Made by a program: the position numbers and the translations under genes. Of a stretch of 45,498 bases of DNA, positions 17,140 to 27,692 are shown in pieces. Positions within the stretch are counted from its first letter, which is position 1, and every line of letters begins with the position of its first letter. The notes under the pieces are model-generated. The model had not been told where the DNA came from and ran no database searches. It was given only the letters and a program-made list of their open reading frames with translations. The DNA is from an uncultured Crocinitomix sp. (GTDB lineage: Bacteria > Bacteroidota > Bacteroidia > Flavobacteriales_D > Crocinitomicaceae): the NCBI GenBank assembly GCA_937136425.1, contig CAKZON010000015.1, forward strand, positions 1 through 45,498, given 5' to 3'.

Positions 17140-17564
17140 GGTATTATATTCAGACAAATTTCCATTAAAAATTCACGTAAAAAGGCACTTTTTAGCGTTC
17201 CGTATTAGTACGTAGAGCCAAATCAAGGGTATTGCTTTTTAATTCGAAGAAAAATTTGTCGTATTTGGATAAAAAAATAACAAAAAAGGACATTTTATTG
17301 AATTTATTAACTCTTTTGAAATATTTTTTTTCACCATTATTCTGCACGCATAATAAATACTAGGACTCCCAAATTACTTAGGTTTGTGTCCAAAAGATGT
17401 GTTTTCTATTGCGCTGACTATTAGTATAATCCACTTTGGTTTTTTCAAATCTATGTTATAAATCATTATCTTAATTAATGTATAGAGGCAATTTGCATAC
17501 GTGTTTACGCTTACATAAAACAGCAATTTTGTCCTAACATTTTGTTTAATTAAAATTTAAACCC
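17140..17564 (+). other. 425-bp intergenic region upstream of the SusC-like gene
   Basis: No open frame or RNA gene is visible. It is AT-rich. The only full TAnnTTTG match is TAGGTTTG at 17379-17386, which would leave a 5' leader of about 175 nt before the SusC ATG. No terminator hairpin for the upstream regulator was found. The size suggests a regulated promoter or a structured leader. Confidence 0.4.
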
Positions 17565-20500
17565 ATGAAAAGAAAATTTCTTTTGATGTGTTGCTTTATT
17601 GCAATGCAAATGGTTGTCTATGGACAACGAAAAATCTCAGGAACAGTAAGTTCCTCAGAAGACGACACAGGAATAGTCGGTGTCGTAATCAAAATTGTCG
17701 GTACATCCACTGGTACCTTTACCGACGAGCTTGGAAGGTATGAGTTAGAAGTACCTGATGGCGCAGATTCTTTAAAGTTTTCATTTGTTGGTATGGAACC
17801 CGTCTTTAAAAAGATTGGTGCAGGTAATACAATAGATGTTGTAATGGAACCTTTAAGTGTTTTGGATGAGGTAGTTGTTACCGCTCTCGGAATTAAGCGA
17901 GATGAAAAATCGATTGGATATGCGGTGAGTGAGGTTTCAGGAGAAGACATTCGAAGTGCCAATCAAACCAATTTGGTAAATGCCTTGGCCGGTAATGTGG
18001 CCGGAGCAAATGTCACCCAAGCTTCTGGTACAGCAGGTGGTTCTTCTCGTGTCGTTTTAAGAGGGTTTACTTCTTTAACCGGAGACAATGAAGCACTCTT
18101 CGTTATTGATGGTGTTAAAATAAATAACGACCAGCTAAATTCAGAAAACAAAGGAAACGCTACAGATGGTGTAGCAAATTCAAATCGTGGGATTGATTTA
18201 AGTCCAGACGATATCGAATCTGTCACAGTATTAAAGGGGGGAGCAGCTACCGCACTTTATGGGATTGATGGAGCAAATGGTGTCATCTTAATTACAACAA
18301 AAAAGGGGCAGGCTAATCCAAATGGAGGCTTAACAGTTTCCGCAGGAACGTCACTTTCTCTTTCTCAGGTGAATCGTTTACCAGCCTTACAAAGCACATA
18401 CTCTCAAGGGTCTGCTTGGTACAGTGTAGATGGGGTTACTCCAGAATATTTAGCTCCAGAAACTGGATGGCTAACTAGTTGGGGACCGGCTTATACAGAT
18501 TTAGTATGGGATGGTGAATCAGCCTATGATTATGACAAAAATGGAAACATTGTATTAAAGTCAGATTTACCTGGTGGCACACCAGTCACTCCATATGACA
18601 ACTTAAATAATTTCTTCCGTACAGGCGTTACTTCACGTAACAATGTATCTATTTCAGGAGGAAATGATATGGCAACGTTCAGATTTTCGGTATCCGATAC
18701 TCGAGAAACTGGAATTGTGCCAAATAATACATTCGGAAAAACTAATGTAAGCTTAGTTTCAGGAATCAAATTAATGGACAACAAATTGAATATTACTACA
18801 AGCGCTAATTACATTAATTCTGGTGGTGTAAGAATTCAGCAAGGTTCAAACTTATCAGGTGTAATGTTAGGTTTATTAAGAACACCAATAACATTTGACA
18901 ATGCCAATGGTAGTGATGACCCTGTAAATGATCCAACTGTATATACATTAAGTGATGGTTCTCAAAGAAACTTTCGTGGTGGAGGTGGATATGATAACCC
19001 TTGGTGGACGGTTAACAATAACCCTTTTACAGATAAAGTAAACCGTTTCTTAGGTAATTTTCAAACTTCGTATAAATTCTCAGATTATTTAACTGTGAGT
19101 GCAAATGTTGGTTTAGATACCTATACCGATAGACGTCAACAGCTATATGCGATTAATTCAAGACAAAATCCATCAGGAAAAATCATTGAAGAAACTTATG
19201 ATGTTTTACAAACGGATGCTTACTTATTGTTTTCAGGTCGCACATTCTTAGACAAGAGCGGAAACTTTGATTTAGATTATCAAGCTGGTTTCAATGCTTT
19301 TTCGTACAGCAATAATAACTTATATACTGAAGGTACTGATTTCGGATTCATTGGATTTTCGCATTTATCAAATGCAGGAACAATCAATTCAATTAAAAAT
19401 ATCGATAGAAATCGTTCATTATCAGGATTTGCAAGTGCAAATTTAGGATATAAAAAGTTCTTATTTGTTACTGTTACAGGGCGTCAGGATTATGATTCTA
19501 GATTCTTAGTACCGGGAGAAGAAGTGGTAATGTCTGATATCGGATTCTTTTATCCGTCAGTTTCTACAAGTTTTGTATTCTCTGAATTGTTAGGATTAAA
19601 AAATACTTCGGCATTTTCATTCGGAAAGTTAAGAGCTTCATGGGCAAGAGTGGCAAGAGGGCCTTCTTATTCATTTGCAACAGGTACTACATATGCTCCA
19701 GTTGTTGGTATAAATAATATTGGTGATGGCTGGACAAACGGAATTTCAACCACCGGATATTTACTAGATGATTTGGCAGGTAATCCTTTGTTGAAGCCTG
19801 AAACTTCAGATGAGTTTGAAGTAGGAACAGCACTTAATTTTTGGAATAGAAGATTGTCAATAGATGTATCTTATTATAACCGAAAAACAAAAGATGCCAT
19901 CTTACCTGCTACTGTGTCTGGATCAACTGGATTTGGAGAAATCTTTTTAAATACGGGGAGTCTAACAACTAACGGAATTGATATTGCAATTTCAGGAACA
20001 CCTATTCAAACTAAAAATGTGAAATGGACAATTGGAGCAAACTTTACGAAGTATAAAACAATTGTAAATTCCTTAGCAGACGGTTTAGATCAGTTATTCT
20101 TAGGAGGATTTACAGGAACTGGAATTTATCACATCCCAGGTGAAGAATTTGGCCAAATTTATGGTGGAGTATTCTTAAGAGATGATGCAGGAAATATGGT
20201 AATTGATGATGACCCTACGAGTTTTACTTACGGTTATCCATTGGCTGATCCTGAATTGGCAGTAATCGGAAACCCTAATCCTGATTTCTTATTAGGAATT
20301 ACAAATAGCTTAAAAGTTTCAAACTTTACATTGTCTTTCTTGTTTGACATGAAAGTTGGAGGAGATATGTGGAATGGTACACAAGGAGCTTTAACATTCT
20401 TTGGAATGAGCGAACTTACTGAAAATAGAGATGCTCCAGGAACTGGTGGTTCAACTATTTTTGAAGGTGTTTCTGGTCATATTGATGCTGAAGGAAATGT

Positions 20501-20849
20501 GATTACTTCTGGAACAAATGACGTTCAAGTAGGATTGAATGAAGATTGGTATACTGATAACGGAGGAGGATTCGGGTCAGTTGCAGAACATTTTATTCAA
20601 GATGCAAGTACTTACAGATTAAGAACAGCTTCACTTTCATATAATGTACCGGCTAAAAAACTAGTTGGAAATGCCTTGAGTGAAGTTCGTTTCACATTAT
20701 CAGGTAATAACTTGTTATTGTTCACTCCTTATGAAGGAATTGATCCTGAAACTAGTTTATTAGGTAGTTCAAGTAACGGACAAGGGTTAGATTATTTTAA
20801 TATGCCAAACACACGTTCAGTAACGTTTGGGATTAATGTTAAATTTTAA
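17565..20849 (+). CDS. SusC/RagA-type TonB-linked outer-membrane transporter
   Basis: The 1094 residues fit the SusC family. A signal peptide (1-20, ending VVYGQ) leads to a carboxypeptidase-like domain (GTVSSSEDDTGIVGVVIKI, TDELGRYEL). The TonB box region VLDEVVVTALGIKRDE is near residue 102. The plug includes LRGFTSLTGDNEALFVIDGV and LKGGAATALYGIDGANG, the SusC signature. A large barrel ends in RSVTFGINVKF. With its SusD partner 11 nt downstream it forms a bin-and-lid nutrient importer. No glycosidase, sulfatase or peptidase gene is beside it, so the substrate is unknown. Confidence 0.95.
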   Translation: MKRKFLLMCCFIAMQMVVYGQRKISGTVSSSEDDTGIVGVVIKIVGTSTGTFTDELGRYELEVPDGADSLKFSFVGMEPVFKKIGAGNTIDVVMEPLSVLDEVVVTALGIKRDEKSIGYAVSEVSGEDIRSANQTNLVNALAGNVAGANVTQASGTAGGSSRVVLRGFTSLTGDNEALFVIDGVKINNDQLNSENKGNATDGVANSNRGIDLSPDDIESVTVLKGGAATALYGIDGANGVILITTKKGQANPNGGLTVSAGTSLSLSQVNRLPALQSTYSQGSAWYSVDGVTPEYLAPETGWLTSWGPAYTDLVWDGESAYDYDKNGNIVLKSDLPGGTPVTPYDNLNNFFRTGVTSRNNVSISGGNDMATFRFSVSDTRETGIVPNNTFGKTNVSLVSGIKLMDNKLNITTSANYINSGGVRIQQGSNLSGVMLGLLRTPITFDNANGSDDPVNDPTVYTLSDGSQRNFRGGGGYDNPWWTVNNNPFTDKVNRFLGNFQTSYKFSDYLTVSANVGLDTYTDRRQQLYAINSRQNPSGKIIEETYDVLQTDAYLLFSGRTFLDKSGNFDLDYQAGFNAFSYSNNNLYTEGTDFGFIGFSHLSNAGTINSIKNIDRNRSLSGFASANLGYKKFLFVTVTGRQDYDSRFLVPGEEVVMSDIGFFYPSVSTSFVFSELLGLKNTSAFSFGKLRASWARVARGPSYSFATGTTYAPVVGINNIGDGWTNGISTTGYLLDDLAGNPLLKPETSDEFEVGTALNFWNRRLSIDVSYYNRKTKDAILPATVSGSTGFGEIFLNTGSLTTNGIDIAISGTPIQTKNVKWTIGANFTKYKTIVNSLADGLDQLFLGGFTGTGIYHIPGEEFGQIYGGVFLRDDAGNMVIDDDPTSFTYGYPLADPELAVIGNPNPDFLLGITNSLKVSNFTLSFLFDMKVGGDMWNGTQGALTFFGMSELTENRDAPGTGGSTIFEGVSGHIDAEGNVITSGTNDVQVGLNEDWYTDNGGGFGSVAEHFIQDASTYRLRTASLSYNVPAKKLVGNALSEVRFTLSGNNLLLFTPYEGIDPETSLLGSSSNGQGLDYFNMPNTRSVTFGINVKF

Positions 20850-20860
20850 AACGAAATAAG

Positions 20861-22156
20861 ATGAAAAATTTATTATTTATCGTTGGATTAGCGCTAATCT
20901 TTACTTCGTGTAAAAAGCACTTTGAAGACATCAATACAGATCCAGATCAACCATTGACGGTGCCACCAAATGTAATATTAAATGGTGTTGAAGGTACACT
21001 TGCATATGCTTATGGAGGAGACCTTTCTAGACATTCATCAATTTTTACACAACAGTTAACTGGTGTATCAAGACAATGGGCTGTTTTGCAAAACTACGGT
21101 ATTGTAGGAGAGGACGTGAATACACTTTGGGGAGATAACCTATATGCTGGTGTATTAATGGAACTTAAGCAATTAAAGGCTGCGGCCGAAGCTGATGGGT
21201 GGAGTCATTATACAGGAGTAGCGGAAGTATTGCAAGCCTATACGATTTTGTTATTGACTGATAATTGGAACGAGGCGCCTTATTCTGATGCATTTCAAGG
21301 AGCAGAGCAATTGCAACCTGCTTATGATTCGCAAGAAGATTTATATCAAACCGTTTTTGATTTGTTAGCTTCGGCAAAGACAAATTTAAACGAAGCGGAT
21401 GGCGGTCCTGTAGTACCCGGCGGAGAAGATCAAATTTATGCTGGTGACATTGCAAGTTGGATTGGTTTTGCAAACTTTGTAGAAGCAAGAGCTTATTTGC
21501 ACCGAGCAAAAATGGATGCAGGAAACTATTCAAGTGCACTAGCCGCAATTGCTGCTGGTGGATTGACTACGGATTGTGCATTTCCTTTTCCAGGAGGCGG
21601 TAATGCTAATCCAGCATTTCAGTTTAATGAACAGCGTGGAGATTGCGCCATTGGAAGCAAATTACAAGAGTTAATAACGGATTTAAATGATCCAAGAAGA
21701 CATTTGTATGATCATGCTTTTGATGATGCACATCCTTTCATGACAGCTGATAGGTCTGTGTATCTTGGAACTTTAGTGGAGCAAAAATTCATTGAAGCCG
21801 AGTGCACATTCCACACTTCTGGTGCAAGTGCTGCACACCCACTTTACTTAGAGGCAATTAACTTGTCTTTCAGCTCTGTGGGTTATGCAGATAGTGCTGC
21901 AACATACCTTGCTCAAATGGAGGTTGATCCAGGAGCAGGTTCTTTAACTTTGGAGCATATTATGAATCAAAAGTATATTGCTATGTTCCAAGATCCAGAA
22001 TTGTTTAATGACTGGAGAAGAACAAGTTTTCCAACTTTAACGCCGAATACAGGAAGCGCAATTCCGCGCAGATATCCTTATCCGCAAAAAGAGTTGAACT
22101 TGAATTCAAACACACCAGCCGTAACAATCTTTGGAAAAGTTGACTGGGATATTTAA
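20861..22156 (+). CDS. SusD/RagB-like outer-membrane lipoprotein
   Basis: This is the surface lid and binding partner of the SusC transporter just upstream. The 431 residues begin with a lipoprotein signal (FTSC, C17), followed by FEDINTDPDQP, typical of the SusD-like_2 branch. Helical TPR-like segments follow (ELKQLKAAAEADG, YTILLLTDNWNEAPYSDAF). The C-terminus includes QKYIAMFQDPELFNDWRRT and PRRYPYPQKE, which are strong SusD-like_2 features. It is shorter than SusD of the starch system. A terminator follows at 22180. Confidence 0.92.
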   Translation: MKNLLFIVGLALIFTSCKKHFEDINTDPDQPLTVPPNVILNGVEGTLAYAYGGDLSRHSSIFTQQLTGVSRQWAVLQNYGIVGEDVNTLWGDNLYAGVLMELKQLKAAAEADGWSHYTGVAEVLQAYTILLLTDNWNEAPYSDAFQGAEQLQPAYDSQEDLYQTVFDLLASAKTNLNEADGGPVVPGGEDQIYAGDIASWIGFANFVEARAYLHRAKMDAGNYSSALAAIAAGGLTTDCAFPFPGGGNANPAFQFNEQRGDCAIGSKLQELITDLNDPRRHLYDHAFDDAHPFMTADRSVYLGTLVEQKFIEAECTFHTSGASAAHPLYLEAINLSFSSVGYADSAATYLAQMEVDPGAGSLTLEHIMNQKYIAMFQDPELFNDWRRTSFPTLTPNTGSAIPRRYPYPQKELNLNSNTPAVTIFGKVDWDI

Positions 22157-22179
22157 ATCAAGTAATTAAATTTAATGTG

Positions 22180-22213
22180 GGCTGGTGTGCATTTGCATAC
22201 CAGCCTTTTTTTT
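22180..22213 (+). terminator. Terminator of the SusC/SusD operon
   Basis: GGCTGGTGTGC pairs with GCATACCAGCC around an ATTT loop, with one G-T pair, followed by eight T. It starts 24 nt after the SusD stop. Confidence 0.88.
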
Positions 22214-22251
22214 GTAAATAATTGAATGAAAGTTAATTCTATAAATTTTCT

Positions 22252-22259
22252 TAGGTTTG
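22252..22259 (+). promoter_or_regulatory. -7 promoter element of the MORN protein gene
   Basis: TAGGTTTG matches TAnnTTTG. It contains the TTG at 22257 that would be the farthest upstream possible start codon, which argues that translation begins at the ATG at 22278 instead. Confidence 0.5.
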
Positions 22260-22277
22260 TTCACAAAATCAAAAATT

Positions 22278-23285
22278 ATGTTGTTTAGTTCTATTGGCTT
22301 TCTTTTTATTATCGGAATTATTGTTGTTACAATAGGTGGTTCAATTTATTGGATTCTTAACAAGAAAGAAATGTCATTCAATATTAGCGCAGGAGTTGGA
22401 GCTTTTGCAGCTTTGCTCGCTGGGATTACTATATTTACTTATAGAACTGTTGTAATTGTTATTGAAGATGATAATAGCAAGCAATATTCAATGTTAGGTT
22501 CTGCTGATTATGAGTTCCGTGATGGAACGACAGAATCAATCCCTAAATTAGATTTTGGTGATATTGTTATTAATGACTCTAAAGATACTTGCGTAATCAT
22601 TCGAGCAGATTATACAGAAGGGAAGTCTGGAGAAAACCAAGAATTAATAGATATTGTTTTTATGGTAAAACCAAATGCCATTTTCGTGTTAGATGGAAAA
22701 GATATCGATTATTTCTTTAATCCAGCACCTGATTATTTAGAAGTGGATGAAAATGCAGCTATGCATACACTAGTTAAATATGAACTTCAATACCTTTTAC
22801 CGGAGCATTGGGAAACGTATTATGTCTATGATGGTCCAGTGATTGCCGGTGTGCCAAACGGAACAGGTAAGTTTTATTTTTCGCAAACAAATTATTATGA
22901 AGGAGAGCTTGAGGATGCCAAGTTTCAAGGAGAAGGAAAAATGATATATAGTGACTCTGAGTGGTATGAGGGAGGATACGTCAATGATCAACGTTCGGGT
23001 CATGGATTTTATCAGTATGATGATTTAACAACCTATGAAGGAGAGTGGTTAGAGGATGAAAAAAGTGGAACAGGAATCCAAGTTTATTATAATGGGGATA
23101 TTTATGAGGGGGAATTTAAAAATAGCCAATTGCATGGTGAGGGTAAATACACTTTTGAAAGTGGAGATTATTACGAGGGGGAATTTTTTGATGGGTATTT
23201 CCAAGGGAAAGGAAAGTGGTATTATGCCAGTACTGATACCTTTAAAGAAGGTACTTGGTATGAGGATGAGTATGTAGAGGAGTAG
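22278..23285 (+). CDS. Membrane-anchored MORN-repeat protein
   Basis: The 335 residues have two N-terminal transmembrane segments (about 1-25 and 36-58), then a roughly 120-residue beta-rich domain with no recognised family. From about residue 182 there are six to seven MORN repeats of 23 residues with the cores YYEGELEDAKFQGEGKM, YEGGYVNDQRSGHGF, YEGEWLEDEKSGTG, YEGEFKNSQLHGEGKY and YEGEFFDGYFQGKGKW. MORN repeats often bind lipids or proteins at membranes. The ATG at 22278 is preferred over TTG at 22257 because the latter lies within the -7 element. It is monocistronic, after the SusD terminator. The function is unknown. Confidence 0.82.
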   Translation: MLFSSIGFLFIIGIIVVTIGGSIYWILNKKEMSFNISAGVGAFAALLAGITIFTYRTVVIVIEDDNSKQYSMLGSADYEFRDGTTESIPKLDFGDIVINDSKDTCVIIRADYTEGKSGENQELIDIVFMVKPNAIFVLDGKDIDYFFNPAPDYLEVDENAAMHTLVKYELQYLLPEHWETYYVYDGPVIAGVPNGTGKFYFSQTNYYEGELEDAKFQGEGKMIYSDSEWYEGGYVNDQRSGHGFYQYDDLTTYEGEWLEDEKSGTGIQVYYNGDIYEGEFKNSQLHGEGKYTFESGDYYEGEFFDGYFQGKGKWYYASTDTFKEGTWYEDEYVEE

Positions 23286-23462
23286 CTATACATGACTGAA
23301 TAGAATCTAACCCATGATCTTTTGTTGGTATGGTTTTAATTTTTAAGGAAACTCAAATTTATCGTGCTGATAGGTGGTGCGTTGCATTGTTTATGGATAA
23401 GGCAGGATGCCGCCATTCATAAATAAAACAAGGATCTCAGAAAATACTAGTATCTAATTAGG

Positions 23463-23489
23463 TTCTAATTTTTTTTCTTTAAATTAGAA
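23463..23489 (+). repeat. Inverted repeat upstream of the TPR kinase gene
   Basis: TTCTAATTT (23463-23471) and AAATTAGAA (23481-23489) are perfect inverted repeats around a T-rich 9-nt loop. They lie 84 nt before the kinase ATG. A -7-like TAATTTTG is at 23535-23542. A terminator for the MORN gene or an operator are both possible. Confidence 0.35.
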
Positions 23490-23572
23490 GAGAGATTTTT
23501 AGCATTAACCCACATCAAATAATACATTCAAATTTAATTTTGGAATTGTAAAGTGATGGATAGAACCAAAAT

Positions 23573-25474
23573 ATGGGACTTAAGTTTTACATACTCTTCT
23601 TTTTGTTCTCAATGTGTAGTTTATGTTTTGGAAATATTATTGAAAATGAGTCGTCAATAATTAGTATCCAGAATAATATTTCTGCAGGTTATTTAGATAA
23701 AGCAATTCTGCAATGCAATGCTCTTATGGAGCAATACAATGATTCCAACTCTTATGAGTTTAAACGGGCTGTTTTGTTAGCTGCAGAAGTTTATGAGGGG
23801 TATGGAGATACTGAGGTAATGAATGATTATCTGTCTATGATAAACTCCAATGATGAAAATGATCTTATTCGATATTATTGGACGGATGCGTTTGCTAAGT
23901 ATAGTTTTTTAATAGGGAAACCTCGGGTAGGAATTGATAATCTTTCTTTATCAATTGAAATTGGTAGAATTATCAAGAATAATGATCGTGTAAAGTACAA
24001 CTGTTGGTTCAGTGAATTGTTCACAATATATTACAGTGAAAGTATAGAGAAAAGAATTTTGAATGGAGAAGAATTACCACCACGTGTATATGAGTTATTT
24101 GGGAATCTTAAAGTAAATGAGGGGAAAATGCAGCCATTTGAATTGGCGAAGTATTATAGCTATCAAATTTATTTCACAAATTCTTTAAATTATAATCGTC
24201 ACATTCAGCTATCAAATAAAATTATTCAATTTGGTATCAAAAATGATCAACCAGTGGCAATAGTTGTTGGGAAATTAAATTTAGCGAAACACCTCGATTC
24301 CGAAAAGAAAATAAATGTACTTATGGAAGCTGAGAAGCAGGTAAGTCAAATTCAAACGTTGCGAAAAAAGTTAGAAGTGAGGTATGATTTAATGATTTAT
24401 TATAAAGATGAGGGAGATTATGACAACGCTATCAAATGGGGGAAGAAAGCATGTTTTCCAGGAGAAACGGATTACAGCAATTATTTTGACACTTATGGAC
24501 AAATTTCGGAATTATATGAGCAAAGAGGAGACATTGATAGCGCCCTCTATTATAAAAAAATTGATTACAATAAATACCAATCTGTAAGTAGGGTTCATGA
24601 CGAGGCCATGCAGTCTTTTTTTATAGAGAAATTAAATAAAAATATTGAAGATAAAAAGTATGAAATCCGAAAAAACCATTGGTTTATTTGGTCGTTAAGC
24701 ATTACTTCTATTGCCATTATTTTATTAGCCTTTCGTAATTTGAAAATAAATAAAATTCTTCAATCAAAAAATCAGTCACTCGAATCGAGCTTGCAAACAA
24801 CTGAAAATTTTTCTCATATTCTTTCACATGATCTTAGAGCTCCTATGTATTCAATTAAAAATGTGAGCTCATATCTAATTGAAGATGAAAAAACGATATC
24901 AAAAGATGGCCAAGAATCTTTAGGAATTATAAAAGAATGTTGTGAAAACAGTATTTTATTGATCACGAATATAATGACTTATATTCAGTCAAAAGATAAA
25001 GAGGTTTCAACAAGTCCAGTCGAATTAGCCGTAGTGTTTAAACAGGCAGAAATTAATCTAAACGAAATTATTGAGACATCTGGAGCTACTATTAAATATG
25101 GCGAATTACCCCAGTTTATCAATGGAAATAAAGTGTTGCTGGTTCAGCTAATTCAAAATGTTTTACAAAATGCAATTAAATATAGGAAAGATGATGTCTC
25201 TTTGGTACTGGAGGTTTCATACCAAAAAAGCAATTCCAACGGAACTATAGTAATAAGTGATAATGGGATTGGAATTAAAGAATCACAAATACAAAGTTTG
25301 CTAAAGGCTTTCTCACAAAAAGAGTTTGTTTCAGTAGAGAGTGGAATAGGTTTAGGTTTATCCATTTGTTCAAATATTATGAAACATCATAAAGGGCAGT
25401 TTTTAATTGAGTCTGAAGAAGGAGTTGGTACAAATGTCAAACTTCAATTTGAGTTAGATAACTTCACGACTTAG
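23573..25474 (+). CDS. TPR-containing sensor histidine kinase
   Basis: The 633 residues start with a signal peptide (1-20, CSLCFGN). A helical TPR-like periplasmic region (about 30-350) is followed by one transmembrane segment (about 370-388, WSLSITSIAIILLAF) and a cytoplasmic kinase. The phosphorylated histidine is H419 in HILSHDLRAPMYSIK. The ATP-binding domain has QNVLQNAIKY (N box), ISDNGIGI (G1) and GIGLGLSICSNIMKHHKG (G2). There is no receiver or DNA-binding domain, so it needs a separate response regulator, and none is adjacent. The small secreted protein gene follows after 177 nt. Confidence 0.9.
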   Translation: MGLKFYILFFLFSMCSLCFGNIIENESSIISIQNNISAGYLDKAILQCNALMEQYNDSNSYEFKRAVLLAAEVYEGYGDTEVMNDYLSMINSNDENDLIRYYWTDAFAKYSFLIGKPRVGIDNLSLSIEIGRIIKNNDRVKYNCWFSELFTIYYSESIEKRILNGEELPPRVYELFGNLKVNEGKMQPFELAKYYSYQIYFTNSLNYNRHIQLSNKIIQFGIKNDQPVAIVVGKLNLAKHLDSEKKINVLMEAEKQVSQIQTLRKKLEVRYDLMIYYKDEGDYDNAIKWGKKACFPGETDYSNYFDTYGQISELYEQRGDIDSALYYKKIDYNKYQSVSRVHDEAMQSFFIEKLNKNIEDKKYEIRKNHWFIWSLSITSIAIILLAFRNLKINKILQSKNQSLESSLQTTENFSHILSHDLRAPMYSIKNVSSYLIEDEKTISKDGQESLGIIKECCENSILLITNIMTYIQSKDKEVSTSPVELAVVFKQAEINLNEIIETSGATIKYGELPQFINGNKVLLVQLIQNVLQNAIKYRKDDVSLVLEVSYQKSNSNGTIVISDNGIGIKESQIQSLLKAFSQKEFVSVESGIGLGLSICSNIMKHHKGQFLIESEEGVGTNVKLQFELDNFTT

Positions 25475-25651
25475 TGAAGGTTTTGAAAAAATGCCGAATA
25501 TAGGTTCTAAAGTGTATTATGTTTAGTTCATTTATCCGTATTTAATACTCGGTTTAATCTGCTTTTAATTAGGTTTTTAGTAGTGTAAAACACGCATGAT
25601 TCCTAATTTTTATCGGAGTACTTTGATGATTATTAATCAAAATCTATTCTT

Positions 25652-25999
25652 ATGTTTAAAAAAGTACTTTTAACTGCATTGTTTGCTGTCATTGCTAATT
25701 TTGGATTTAGCCAATTAACCGTTCACAATTATACCGGTAGTTCTATTACATTACACATTCATTCTTGGGACGGAACTTCATGTGCTACAGCTACTGCAAT
25801 CGGTACAATTACATTTGCTCCAGGGTCAACTCCTGTTACAATTCCACCAGGGCATGTTGGCATGCGTGTAGTTTTCTATGTTGGCGCAACATTTATCGGG
25901 TCCGAAACTGAATGGGGAACGCCTCCTGCATGCACTGATATGAATGACCCAATGAATCACATTGTTTGGACAGGACCTAATAATGTAAATATTAATTAG
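25652..25999 (+). CDS. Small secreted protein, paralogue of the protein at 38452
   Basis: The 115 residues have a signal peptide (1-20, ending FGFSQ). A compact mature domain of about 95 residues is rich in beta-type residues and has two cysteines (TSCATA and PPACTD). It resembles the protein at 38452: both begin with L-V-N-TG, then have a cysteine, then P-GST-VT-P-G. No family was recognised and there is no sorting domain, so it would reach the periplasm or medium through Sec. Both paralogues lie downstream of a TPR sensor kinase and just before a strong terminator. A signal or ligand role is speculative. Confidence 0.75.
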   Translation: MFKKVLLTALFAVIANFGFSQLTVHNYTGSSITLHIHSWDGTSCATATAIGTITFAPGSTPVTIPPGHVGMRVVFYVGATFIGSETEWGTPPACTDMNDPMNHIVWTGPNNVNIN

Positions 26000-26020
26000 G
26001 AGTCATACTAAAAAGCATAA

Positions 26021-26052
26021 AAAAACGGGAAGATGAAAATCTTCCCGTTTTT
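26021..26052. terminator. Bidirectional terminator between the small secreted protein gene and gdhA
   Basis: AAAAACGGGAAGAT and ATCTTCCCGTTTTT form a perfect 14-bp stem closed by a GAAA tetraloop. A and T runs on both sides allow it to serve the + gene ending at 25999 and the - gene ending at 26093. Confidence 0.93.
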
Positions 26053-26092
26053 CTTTATAATAAAGTATATAATCTATAGCCGAAGCGAAAGA

Positions 26093-27487
<1,395 letters not shown>

Positions 27488-27692
27488 TATAATTATTGAA
27501 TAGAAACTGTCGGTTTAGTTTTTTTTTAGAAATTATTTTATCTCATCAATGAATCCTATTTAACATTCATTCCGCTACAACGCGATATTTCACACTCTCA
27601 ATACGTTAAATATTCTGCTAAGAGTCAACTTATGAGGTCCAAAGTTCGTCTAAATTGAAGTATAGATAGTCGATATATTTTCTTAAATTGCA

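Noticed and set aside
22257..22277. TTG start for the MORN protein
   Set aside because: The TTG lies inside the -7 element TAGGTTTG, and the residues before the ATG at 22278 do not look like part of the membrane segment.
23056..23277. Small + frame of 73 residues inside the MORN gene
   Set aside because: It is a shifted-frame shadow of the MORN repeats with low-complexity composition and no separate start context.
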